From: Nostoc calcicola FACHB-3891 | Lineage (GTDB): Bacteria > Cyanobacteriota > Cyanobacteriia > Cyanobacteriales > Nostocaceae | DNA: 64,000 bases | Reading direction: 5' to 3' | Assembly (NCBI RefSeq): GCF_014697355.1 | Contig: NZ_JACJRQ010000030.1 | Location: forward strand, 39,246 to 103,245 | Shown: positions 41,360 to 48,774 of the stretch, in pieces | Layout: every line of letters starts with the position of its first letter | Numbering within the stretch: position 1 is the first letter of the stretch | Program-made: the position numbers and the translations under genes | Notes under the pieces: model-generated | Database searches by the model: none | The model's input: only the letters and a program-made list of their open reading frames with translations | Told to the model about the DNA's origin: nothing

Positions 41360-42961
41360 ATGAATTACAATTTTTTCACTAAAAAGAAAACAACTACACC
41401 ACAAAATCAGCCTATCCCCGGACGGGAAGCCGAGATGATTCAAGGACGTTCCGGTAGTTGGATGTTTGATGCTGGCATTTGGAAAATGCTGCGTCGTTGT
41501 CTTTTGGTTGGCACGGCAAAAAGCACTTACTACGCTGGGAAACAAGAATTAACTGAAGATTTTGTGACAGTTGTTAGACAAGCCGTTGCTGAAAATCCCA
41601 GCCGTGTGGCGGAAGAAATTCTTTATGCTAGCGATGGACGCGCCATCAATAACAGTGCGCCAATCTTGGCTTTAGTTTTGCTGTCAATGGGTGAAGCACC
41701 AGGAGCAAAACAAGCGTTTGCTGAAATTTTCCCCCAAGTTGTCCGTACTGGTAGCCACTTCTACGAATGGCTGAACTACACCAAATCTCTGCGGGGATTT
41801 GGCAAAGTGGTGCGAGAAGCTGGTAAAACTTGGCTCTCACGGGAAGATGTCAAAGGCTTAGCTTATCAACTGTTGAAATATCAACAGCGTCAAGGCTTTA
41901 CCCACCGAGATGCATTGCGGTTGTTCCATGTCAAACCGCCTACAGAAAATCACCGTCAACTATTTGAGTGGGTAGTTAGAGGCTGGGAAGAATTGCCAGC
42001 AGATATTCCCTCAGAAGCGTTGGCGCAGATTTGGTGGTATGAATGGCTCAAGCGGAATCCTACCCAAACCCATGAAGCTATTTTGCAAGGACGCCTAACC
42101 CACGAAATGACGGCACCCGTAGGCAAAATGGACAAAGCTGCTTGGCAGTTGCTATTTCAGGAAATGCCAATCGGGGCAATGTTGCGTAACCTGGGTTCTT
42201 TGACTGAACTGGGTGTGTTGCGAACTGATGAGGGCGCCAATTTAGTGCGAGTGGAAGCAGTTCTCAACAACAAAGAACATCTGCGTAAAGGTCGCATTCA
42301 TCCGATTGATGTTTTGAAAGCACTCAAGACATATCAATCTGGTGGTAGATTAGGACGCAGCCAGAAGACTTGGAACCCAGTTTCTCGGATTGTAGACATT
42401 TTAGAAAAGGCGGTTGAACTGTCTTTTGATGTTGTGCAACCCACAGGTAAAGTGTTCATGCACGCAGTAGACGTTTCTGGTTCTATGGGTAGCTTGGTTG
42501 CAGATATGGGGCTGAGTTGTTGTGAAATTGCCACCACAATGGCATTAGTAACAGCAAAAGCAGAGAAGAACTATATGATTCGCGGCTTTGCTACGGAATT
42601 CCGGGAATTGAATATCACAGCTAAGGATAGTTTTAGTTCTGCTGTAGCGAAAGCTAGGAATCAAAACTTCGGCGGAACAGATGCATCTGTGGCTTATGAG
42701 TGGATGATTAAAAACAAGTTCAAGGCTGATGTTGTCTGCTTTTGGACTGACTCAGAAAGCTGGGCTGGGTATAAACATCCAAGTCAAGCGTTGAAGGAGT
42801 ACCGCAAAAAGGTAAATCCTGAGGCTAAGGCGGTGTATGTCACCCTGACACCTTACCAAATTACCTTGGTAGATCCTGAAGATCCGCTGTCTTGGGATTT
42901 GGCAGGATTCGATCCGGGTACGCCTCGCATTATCCAAATGCTGGCTACGGGTGAATTGTAG
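41360..42961 (+). CDS. rsr: Ro60/Rsr orthologue (TROVE and vWA domains)
   Basis: 533 residues from the ATG at 41360; an open frame upstream is only the translated RNA array. The TROVE domain (about 10-350) forms the HEAT-repeat ring that binds misfolded RNA in the cavity and Y RNA outside: IQGRSGSWMFDAGIWKMLRRCLLVGTAKSTYYAGKQELT, ILALVLLSMG, LFEWVVRGWEELP, LRNLGSLTELGVL, IHPIDVLKALKTYQSG. The vWA-like part (about 355-533) has the MIDAS motif DVSGSMGS and FGGTDAS, FWTDSESW. Bacterial Rsr works with Y RNA and exoribonucleases in stress RNA decay and rRNA maturation. Four Y RNA-like genes precede it and one follows. Confidence 0.95.
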   Translation: MNYNFFTKKKTTTPQNQPIPGREAEMIQGRSGSWMFDAGIWKMLRRCLLVGTAKSTYYAGKQELTEDFVTVVRQAVAENPSRVAEEILYASDGRAINNSAPILALVLLSMGEAPGAKQAFAEIFPQVVRTGSHFYEWLNYTKSLRGFGKVVREAGKTWLSREDVKGLAYQLLKYQQRQGFTHRDALRLFHVKPPTENHRQLFEWVVRGWEELPADIPSEALAQIWWYEWLKRNPTQTHEAILQGRLTHEMTAPVGKMDKAAWQLLFQEMPIGAMLRNLGSLTELGVLRTDEGANLVRVEAVLNNKEHLRKGRIHPIDVLKALKTYQSGGRLGRSQKTWNPVSRIVDILEKAVELSFDVVQPTGKVFMHAVDVSGSMGSLVADMGLSCCEIATTMALVTAKAEKNYMIRGFATEFRELNITAKDSFSSAVAKARNQNFGGTDASVAYEWMIKNKFKADVVCFWTDSESWAGYKHPSQALKEYRKKVNPEAKAVYVTLTPYQITLVDPEDPLSWDLAGFDPGTPRIIQMLATGEL

Positions 42962-43006
42962 AGATTTATGGAGGATAAAGAAAAACTTTATCCTTCTTTA
43001 CTTTAT

Positions 43007-43114
43007 GGCGGGTTACCCTTGTTCGCAACTTGCCTTTCGGGGACGAAGAATTTAGGGTTATCGGTTACATCTCCACCATTTTGGGGATTAGCGGGTTCAA
43101 TTCCCGCACCCGCC
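43007..43114 (+). ncRNA. Y RNA-like tRNA mimic 5 (no D-arm), downstream of rsr
   Basis: 108 nt. Acceptor GGCGGGT/ACCCGCC and T-arm GCGGG-TTCAATT-CCCGC are perfect, but the D-arm is missing. The core keeps the family features with changed bases: CCCTTGTTCG, hairpin CCT-TTCG-GGG in place of the GNRA hairpin, GACGAAG, TTTAGGGTTATCGG. A second stem TCTCCACCA/TTTTGGGGA follows. It lies 45 bases past the rsr stop codon, so it may be cut from the rsr message. Confidence 0.82.
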
Positions 43115-43123
43115 TTTTTTTAT
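43108..43123 (+). terminator. U-run ending RNA 5 and the rsr transcript
   Basis: The tRNA-like acceptor/T-arm stack GC-rich stem (GCGGG/CCCGC and ACCCGCC) is followed at once by TTTTTTTATT. This has the form of an intrinsic terminator made out of the tRNA-like domain. Confidence 0.6.
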
Positions 43124-43300
43124 TCACGCGGAGGCGCAGAGGCGCAGAGAAGAAGGCTATTTAATTTTTGAATGATCGTTTTTCTATTTCAGCGATGGGT
43201 AAGAGTAGGGTGTCTTCGATGTGCGATCGCACTTTTTTAGAAGTACAACACCAACATCCAATACAAAATAAGGGACTTCCAAATAAAAAATAATCAAAAA
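43124..43300. repeat. GCGGAGGCGCAGAGGCGCAGA repeat and AAGGGACTTCC end
   Basis: CACGCGGAGGCGCAGAGGCG (43124-43145) is a tandem gap repeat seen again near 60800. At 43269, AATAAGGGACTTCCAAATAA followed by AAAATAATCAA is the dispersed end-like sequence also seen at 26102, 28067 and 63783. No gene. Confidence 0.55.
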
Positions 43301-44080
43301 TCACATATACCTTGTTAGTTGAACTCGGTAACGGTCTTTTTTAGTAACAGCAATTTCTCCAACTTCTAAACGTCCTTTAGAGCGAATGGCGATTAAATCG
43401 CCTGATTTTACTTGGGAACTAGCTTGAGTTACTTCTTTCCAATTGACGCGGACATCACCAGAGTCGATTAAATCAACCATTTTACTGCGGGACATGCCAA
43501 AACCAGCAGAGGCGATCGCATCTAATCGCAAAGACGCTTCGACAGTAGTTAATTCTTTTTTCTTCGGTTCTCGAACTTTTAACTCGGTAATCTCAATTTG
43601 TTGAGTTTTCACAGGAACCGATCGCACCTGTTTCAGGCTCATTTCCAAAAATTCCACCAACTCCGGTGCAACAATGGCCTGCGCTCCCCGTTCTCCCAAA
43701 ACAATAATATCTCCTGTCTTTTCACGGACAATTCCTGTCCCCAGCATTGCGCCTAAAAAGTCGCGGTGACTGGCGGTATCAAACAAGAAATTACCGGCAA
43801 TTTCTACTGCAACAAGGCTGACTTGAGATCGATCTAAAGGTAATTCCGAACGAGCGATCGCTATTCTTTGGCGTTCAGCTTGCGGATATCCACCCCACAC
43901 AACTAATTGCACCTCTGTTAATCGACTAAATACCCGTTGAATTTCCGCCAATTCTGGAGGAGATAAAAAATCCGTTACAACCACTTCCCAAGTTTTAATA
44001 GCTTGCTCTGCTTGGTCAATTACACGAGCTACACTATCTCGATTTTCAACACCTTTTAAAAGTTCTTCTCGTGGCAACAT
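43301..44080 (-). CDS. Photosystem II S4 domain protein
   Basis: 259 residues. The S4 RNA-binding domain is C-terminal (about 182-250: VEASLRLDAIASAGFGMSRSKMVDLIDSGDVRVNWKEVTQASSQVKSGDLIAIRSKGRLEVGEI), preceded by a YlmH-like part (about 30-170: VVVTDFLSPPELAEIQRVFSRL, WGGYPQAERQRIAIAR, NFLFDTASHRDFLGAMLGTGIVREKTGDIIVLGERGAQAIV). This matches the cyanobacterial/chloroplast family named for its link with photosystem II (TIGR03069). The molecular role is not settled; YlmH relatives act on stalled ribosomes. Full length. Confidence 0.9.
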   Translation of the reverse strand: MLPREELLKGVENRDSVARVIDQAEQAIKTWEVVVTDFLSPPELAEIQRVFSRLTEVQLVVWGGYPQAERQRIAIARSELPLDRSQVSLVAVEIAGNFLFDTASHRDFLGAMLGTGIVREKTGDIIVLGERGAQAIVAPELVEFLEMSLKQVRSVPVKTQQIEITELKVREPKKKELTTVEASLRLDAIASAGFGMSRSKMVDLIDSGDVRVNWKEVTQASSQVKSGDLIAIRSKGRLEVGEIAVTKKDRYRVQLTRYM

Positions 44081-44245
44081 TTGGAAAAATTAGGAGTTAG
44101 GAGTTAGGAGTTAGGAATTACAGCATATTTCAAGTTGCTGAAGTACACCGCTTCACTCTCAAAGCCAAGCATAGAGGTTGTCTTACTTCTGAATTCTGTT
44201 AGCGTAGCGGGGCGTAGCCCATTCTGAATTCTGGATTCCGAATTC
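44081..44245. repeat. TAGGAGT heptamers and GCGTAGCGGGGCGTAGCCC palindrome
   Basis: TTAGGAGTTAGGAGTTAGGA (44092-44115) and, near 44200-44250, GCGTAGCGGGGCGTAGCCC with GAATTCTG / CCGAATTC units. Typical gap repeats upstream of the S4 gene; its promoter must lie here too. Confidence 0.55.
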
Positions 44246-44770
44246 CTATCTTGATTCTAACTTTAATTCCCATTTTATAAGGTTTTCATCTCTAGCAATT
44301 TGTTGCATTCCTAACTTTTCGAGAATGCGAATTGAGGCAGCATGAACGTCTGGAGAATGAGAGATAATTCTTTTGAGTTCCGGCTGAGTAAAAGCAAAAT
44401 TGACTAATGCTTCTACAGCTTCAAAAGCTAATCCTTGGTGACGATACGCCGATATCACTTCATAACCCATTTCTGTTGTTCCTTCCTCGTTAGGTTTGCC
44501 ACCGAAGCCCAAATCACCAATCAGGGTATTATCAGCAATGTGAATCATCAGCCACACACCCCAACCCAACTGCGAAGGATCATCTATTAGCATCTGAGCA
44601 TACATTGGGAAAAAATCTAACACCTCAGAGGCATACCATTCATCAGGAACACGTAACCCTAAGAGCCTTTCGACTTCGGATTTGTTTTTTGTTACAGCGG
44701 CTTGTGCCACTTTCAAGGAACAAGGAAGCAACTCAAGTCGCTGTGTTGTAATGTGCAAACTATGATTCAT
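44246..44770 (-). CDS. GNAT-family N-acetyltransferase (RimJ-like)
   Basis: 174 residues of the Acetyltransf_3/RimJ-RimL type: TQRLELLPCSLKVAQAAV at the start, GDLGFGGKPNEEGTTEMGYEVISAYRHQGLAFEAVEALVNFAF (acetyl-CoA loop RHQGLA), SHSPDVHAASIRILEKLGMQ toward the end. Substrate unknown. The start codon at 44770 touches the end of MITE-like copy C, so its promoter and ribosome site must come from inside the repeat or through transcription from the gene upstream. Confidence 0.85.
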   Translation of the reverse strand: MNHSLHITTQRLELLPCSLKVAQAAVTKNKSEVERLLGLRVPDEWYASEVLDFFPMYAQMLIDDPSQLGWGVWLMIHIADNTLIGDLGFGGKPNEEGTTEMGYEVISAYRHQGLAFEAVEALVNFAFTQPELKRIISHSPDVHAASIRILEKLGMQQIARDENLIKWELKLESR

Positions 44771-45016
44771 TTACCAAGAAGGGGAAAAGGGGAAAGGGTA
44801 AGGGGGAAAGTCTAGGATAAAGAACTTTTCCCCACAAGGTATAAAGCCCCTATCTTCATTGCAAAGAAGAAAAAAAGAAAATCTTTAAGACACGTAGTGC
44901 GATAAAAATCAGTGCGGAGCCGGAGCCGCTCCGCCTCCGGTCCATATTTGAAACCCCTGCTTTTAAGCCACTGGTTCCCTTTCACCTTTCCCCTTTCCCC
45001 CTTTCCCTTTCTTCAT
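44771..45016 (-). mobile_element. MITE-like dispersed repeat, copy C (inverted, diverged)
   Basis: Opens TACCAAGAAGGGGAAAAGGGG and closes CCCTTTCTTCATTA, i.e. copies A and B reversed. Inside, GAACTTTTCCCCACAAGGTA and TAAAGCCCCTATCTT are the reverse complement of the right part of copy A. A palindrome GGAGCCGGAGCCGCTCCGCC (44924-44945) is an extra insertion. The element exactly fills the space between two minus-strand genes. Confidence 0.72.
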
Positions 45017-45522
45017 TACACGGTATTTGTGCCTGCATAACCCTGAATATTTTCTGGTTCAAATTGCCGTAATATTCTGGTTGCTTGTCGAGTCAGAGTT
45101 TCGGAACCTTCAACTGCAATTAAATATTTACCCGCATCCAGACGGTTGCGATAAGGTAAAGCATCACCACTACCTATGAGTAAACCAACTCCGCCACCGA
45201 CAAACACACCACCCATAGCACCACTAGCAGCACCCAGCAGTCCTCCAACGATGTGATTGCCAACTTCACCCGCCCAGGCAAAAGTATGCAAATCAGTAAT
45301 TAGGCTGAAGGTAAAACCTGCAAAAAAGCCGAATGGTATCAGCCAGGTTGCCATGAGCTGTGCTTGCTTTTTAGCTTGGTCTTTGGGGTCGATTAAGCCA
45401 AACTCGTCAGCGGTTTTATAGCCTTTCCCCAGAATAGTACTGCTTATGCCTTCTTTTTCTAAAGCTAAGTAAGCAGCTTCAGCTTGAATGCGGTCTGGTA
45501 ATACAGCAACAAGGTAATTCAT
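45016..45522 (-). CDS. Glycine-rich membrane protein of unknown function
   Basis: 168 residues. The N-terminal 50 (MNYLVAVLPDRIQAEAAYLALEKEGISSTILGKG) resemble the ferredoxin-like start of general stress proteins of the YflT type; two hydrophobic segments follow (LIPFGFFAGFTFSLI and a Gly-zipper GNHIVGGLLGAASGAMGGVFVGGGVGLLIGSG), then a short soluble tail (YLIAVEGSETLTRQATRIL). Similar cyanobacterial proteins are annotated as hypothetical. The stop codon TAA lies in the edge of MITE copy C. Confidence 0.75.
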   Translation of the reverse strand: MNYLVAVLPDRIQAEAAYLALEKEGISSTILGKGYKTADEFGLIDPKDQAKKQAQLMATWLIPFGFFAGFTFSLITDLHTFAWAGEVGNHIVGGLLGAASGAMGGVFVGGGVGLLIGSGDALPYRNRLDAGKYLIAVEGSETLTRQATRILRQFEPENIQGYAGTNTV

Positions 45523-45780
45523 TGATTCTACAATAATTATTTAATAAAAGTTTTGCCTTAATTAACAGCGTATCAGTCCTGTGGGCAGGAGTCAGAATTC
45601 AGAATTCAGAATTCAGAATTCAGAATTCAGGAGTCAAAATTTAGTATTACTTACGTATTGACATGCAATACCAAATATGTATCACTGAAAAAATCAGATT
45701 TGTGGTAAAGGTTTAGTATTGCGCTTTACCTCTACAGTAATTTTTACGCTGATTACGCAATCCCTACTCCCCAATTCCTT
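45523..45780. repeat. AGAATTC heptamer tract
   Basis: CAGAATTCAGAATTCAGAAT (45595 on, about five units) in a 258-base gap otherwise AT-rich and gene-free. Confidence 0.65.
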
Positions 45781-46158
45781 TTACCTTAATGAATCCAGTG
45801 GCTCACAAAAATTGTTCACGCCTTGCTTGAGGACATAAATTAAAACTGGTGTTGCCAAAATTTTCGGAAACGCCGGCGTTGTTTTGAGATGTTCCATCAT
45901 CTTCTGAAGTGAACTATTGAGCAAATCTTCCCGATATTCTTGTTCACAAATAACCGCACGCCATTTTCTAGCCAAAGCATCCAACCATTCGGAATTTGCT
46001 CTTTCTGGTTCTTGTCCTGCGCGGATAGCTAGCGTCATCGCTGCATCCTCTAAATCTCCATCACAGTCTTCAATCAAGTCCAGCGCTTCCATATCACTGG
46101 GATCATCTGCTAATTGAGAGCGGAACTGTGCAATTTCTTTTGATGTTACTTTAGTCAT
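45781..46158 (-). CDS. Conserved cyanobacterial protein of unknown function
   Basis: 125 residues from the ATG at 46158 (MTKVTSKEIAQFRSQLADDPSDMEALDLIEDCDGDLEDAAMTLAIRAGQEP). The frame extends 16 codons further but those derive from a GCGATGCCTACGGCGG repeat and are unlikely. The N-terminal half is acidic (EDCDGDLEDA), the C-terminal half helical (LQKMMEHLKTTPAFPKILATPVLIYVLKQGVNNFC). I recognise the type from other cyanobacteria but know no function. Confidence 0.72.
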   Translation of the reverse strand: MTKVTSKEIAQFRSQLADDPSDMEALDLIEDCDGDLEDAAMTLAIRAGQEPERANSEWLDALARKWRAVICEQEYREDLLNSSLQKMMEHLKTTPAFPKILATPVLIYVLKQGVNNFCEPLDSLR

Positions 46159-46244
46159 GGGTCTTTGACAAGGCGAGCGATGCCTACGGCGGTAAACTAC
46201 GAACACTCAGTTATGTTAGTTCAATTTTGACACTTCACATGAAA

Positions 46245-46385
46245 ATTGGGCATGGGGAAGATGAGGGGGATGAGGAGGTAGGGGAAAAGGTTAAAGGGTA
46301 AAGGGTAAAGGGATAAATTTAACCTTTCCCCCTTACCCCTTTCCCTTTCCCCCTTCCTAATGCCCAATGCCCTATGCCCTATGGC
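46245..46385. repeat. Palindromic purine/pyrimidine repeat, intact copy 1
   Basis: GATGAGGAGGTAGGGGAAAA, (GGTTAAAGGGTAAAG)n, GGGATAAATTTAACC, then CTTTCCCCCTTACCCC and CCTAATGCCCAATGCCC: a long imperfect hairpin centred on ATAAATTTA. The same element appears inverted at 62450-62570 and split by an insertion at 57855-58185. Confidence 0.7.
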
Positions 46386-46396
46386 CAATTTTTAGT

Positions 46397-46441
46397 AAAA
46401 AGCCTCATTTTGCAGTTTAATCACTGAAAAATGAGGCTTTT
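46397..46441 (-). terminator. Intrinsic terminator of the tolC gene
   Basis: AAAAGCCTCATTTT pairs with AAAATGAGGCTTTT around a 15-base loop; on the minus strand the stem is followed by TTTTTACT. It lies 58 bases after the tolC stop codon. The A/T flanks on both sides would let it work for either strand. Confidence 0.75.
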
Positions 46442-46498
46442 GAGGGTTTTTCATTAGAAATGCTACTCATTTCTATGATAAAGTTTAATTTTGGGTAA

Positions 46499-48670
46499 CT
46501 AGCGTAGCCCTCTGAGGGTAACAGAGCGTTGCAGTTGAGCTAAAGCGCGGTTGTAATCCAAAATTGCTGTGACTCGATTACCTTCAGCTCTTGTTAAATC
46601 GTTTTCAGAGTTAATTACATCAGTTTGAGTCCCTACACCAGCTTGGAATCGCAAACGTGCTAAACGTAGAGCTTCTCTTGCTTGTTCTAAGGCGGTATTA
46701 GCGGTTTGAACATTCTCCAAATTAGATCGCTGGGTAGAAAAAGCTTGTTCTACTTGAAAACGAATTTGGTTACGCTGTTCAGCAAATTGAGTTTCTGCGA
46801 TCGCAATATTAACTTTCTGCTGAGCTGCCCTTGCTCTTGATGCTCCCCCATCATACAAATTTAGGGTTGCCCTAAGCCCAAATGAATAACCATCTGTAAC
46901 ACTGACGCTATCATTAAACTGATCTAGCAGGTCATAGCTGGCTACTAAACTAACTTGAGGACCGAGTTCTGCAAGGGCTTGCCGACGCTGTTGATCGTTA
47001 ATATTACGTTGTGCCAACTGTTGTTGGAGTTCCGGGCGGTTTTGAAAAGCTCGCACGATACTGTCTTCTAGCGTCAGATCCCAAAGACCAGCTAATTGTA
47101 CAGGGTCAGCAGCACTGATATTTATCCCCTGTGGCAAACTGATGCGAGTAGCCAGCTGACGACGGGAAATTGTTTGCTGGGATCTAGCATTAGTTAGATC
47201 TTGTTGGGCATTTGCTAAATTCACCTGCGATCGCAGCACATCGAACCGCGTACCAACTCCAGCTCGCTCTAAAGCTTCTGCATCCCGCAAACTAGCCTCG
47301 GAGTTCTGTACAGCCGACTGGGCAATACGAACTTGTTCATCTGCTTGTTGTAAATTGTAGTAGTCAGTCGTCACATTCAAGCGAATTTCCTCAGACTGAG
47401 TTTCTACAGCCAACTCATTGAAGCGTACCTGTTCCCTAGCGGCGTTTCTACGGGCTTTACCTAAGCCAGACGTATATAGGTCATAAGACAGTTGTGCTTG
47501 TCCAGAAAAAGCTGTGTTGGGTTCATCTGTAGAGCGTAAGCTGTTTGGGCCGCTTAATTCATCCTGAAGCTGGTTACTAGCAGATTGACTGCGAGTGATA
47601 TCCGCACTAATCCCAAGAGTCGGCAATAAACCAGCTTCCGCTTCTTTTAGGGCATATCGGCTGCGTTGTAACTCCAATAATGCCACTTGCAAATCGTGAT
47701 TGTTACGCCGTGCTAATTCTAAAGCCTGTCCCAAAGTAATCGGCTGATTTTCCTGGAGTGTCACTTCCCCCGGTTTAGTAGGAAATTGTAGGGGATTTGC
47801 ATTGGGAATCAGGTTCTCAGGAATTTGCACTCCACCTGAGGGCACCGTGGGAGTTGGTGTCGAACTTGCTGGTGCAGGAGTTACGCTTCCTGGTAAAATA
47901 GGATTCGGCGTTGAATCTGTGGGAACCGTGGTATTGCTCTGAGCTAGGCGTTTGTCAACACCATTCTGTTGTAGGCAGGTGTTTGAAGTCACCAGCAAAG
48001 CAGCCAAAGAGTCAGTTTTAGTTTTTCCCAACTCCTGCTGTGGACACTTCTCGGCTGACAGCAGTTTTGCTGCGCCTACACCTGAGGGTGAAGTTTGTAA
48101 AAATGTCTGCAACTGAGTAACAGTATTTATCTTTTGAACTGCTGGCTGCTGTGAAGCAGACAGTGACAAAATTTCTTTTTGGGCAGAAGCTGGTTTAGAA
48201 GTGTAGTCAGGAACCACTATCTTCTTTAATTTCTGCCAATAAGGGCTTGAATTACTCTGTTTTTGGTTGCTTTGAACAGAACGGCTGATATCTGGCTGTT
48301 GGGAAGAACCAGAAGTAGGTGTTAAATCAGGAAGTCTACCTTCATCTTTTTGACCTACTTGTTCTATTGACACATCAGTATTCCCAGCCATGAAAACTGG
48401 AATACTGTTATTACTTAAAGGCTTCACATTAAACTTAGTAAAACCAGGAGCAGGTAATAGGGTTGGAATACTAACATCTGCTGTTTTAGGCAATTGCGTA
48501 TTCATGATGTCAACACCCAAGGTTTGACTATAGGTAGAAGTCAAAACACTCGGTGAAGACGCCAGCTGTACCCCACTTACTTTCACATTACCAGCCCACG
48601 CAGGCTGAGTTGTTAAGACCGCTGCTGTCACACCAGGCAAGAAGCTATGGAATAATTGCTGTCCTTTCAC
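46499..48670 (-). CDS. TolC-family outer membrane efflux protein (HgdD type)
   Basis: 723 residues. Signal peptide ending near QPAWAG; about 28-300 is an extra Ser/Thr/Pro/Gln-rich region starting like an AMIN domain (VKVSGVQLASSPSVL); about 310-720 are the two outer membrane efflux domains with long helices (ITLGQALELARRNNHDLQVALLELQRSRYALKEAEAGLLPTL, VGTRFDVLRSQVNLANAQQDL, AGVGTQTDVINSENDLTRAEGNRV). TolC trimers form the outer-membrane exit of type I secretion and RND pumps. In Anabaena the orthologue HgdD, also next to kaiC, is needed for heterocyst glycolipid and protein export. It could export the RTX proteins at the other end of the window (speculative). Confidence 0.9.
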   Translation of the reverse strand: MKGQQLFHSFLPGVTAAVLTTQPAWAGNVKVSGVQLASSPSVLTSTYSQTLGVDIMNTQLPKTADVSIPTLLPAPGFTKFNVKPLSNNSIPVFMAGNTDVSIEQVGQKDEGRLPDLTPTSGSSQQPDISRSVQSNQKQSNSSPYWQKLKKIVVPDYTSKPASAQKEILSLSASQQPAVQKINTVTQLQTFLQTSPSGVGAAKLLSAEKCPQQELGKTKTDSLAALLVTSNTCLQQNGVDKRLAQSNTTVPTDSTPNPILPGSVTPAPASSTPTPTVPSGGVQIPENLIPNANPLQFPTKPGEVTLQENQPITLGQALELARRNNHDLQVALLELQRSRYALKEAEAGLLPTLGISADITRSQSASNQLQDELSGPNSLRSTDEPNTAFSGQAQLSYDLYTSGLGKARRNAAREQVRFNELAVETQSEEIRLNVTTDYYNLQQADEQVRIAQSAVQNSEASLRDAEALERAGVGTRFDVLRSQVNLANAQQDLTNARSQQTISRRQLATRISLPQGINISAADPVQLAGLWDLTLEDSIVRAFQNRPELQQQLAQRNINDQQRRQALAELGPQVSLVASYDLLDQFNDSVSVTDGYSFGLRATLNLYDGGASRARAAQQKVNIAIAETQFAEQRNQIRFQVEQAFSTQRSNLENVQTANTALEQAREALRLARLRFQAGVGTQTDVINSENDLTRAEGNRVTAILDYNRALAQLQRSVTLRGLR

Positions 48671-48774
48671 CGCATCCCCTCACACGAAAATCAATCTAGC
48701 GGCAGAAAACCTTTCTTCACCACAGAATATAGCACGATACTAAATTTAGGAAAGAATATACTACGATACTAAAT

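Noticed and set aside
42968..43171. Plus-strand frame of 67 codons after rsr
   Set aside because: It is the translation of Y RNA 5, its terminator and a gap repeat.
46159..46206. Upstream start for the gene at 45781
   Set aside because: The extra codons are a gap repeat; the ATG at 46158 fits better.
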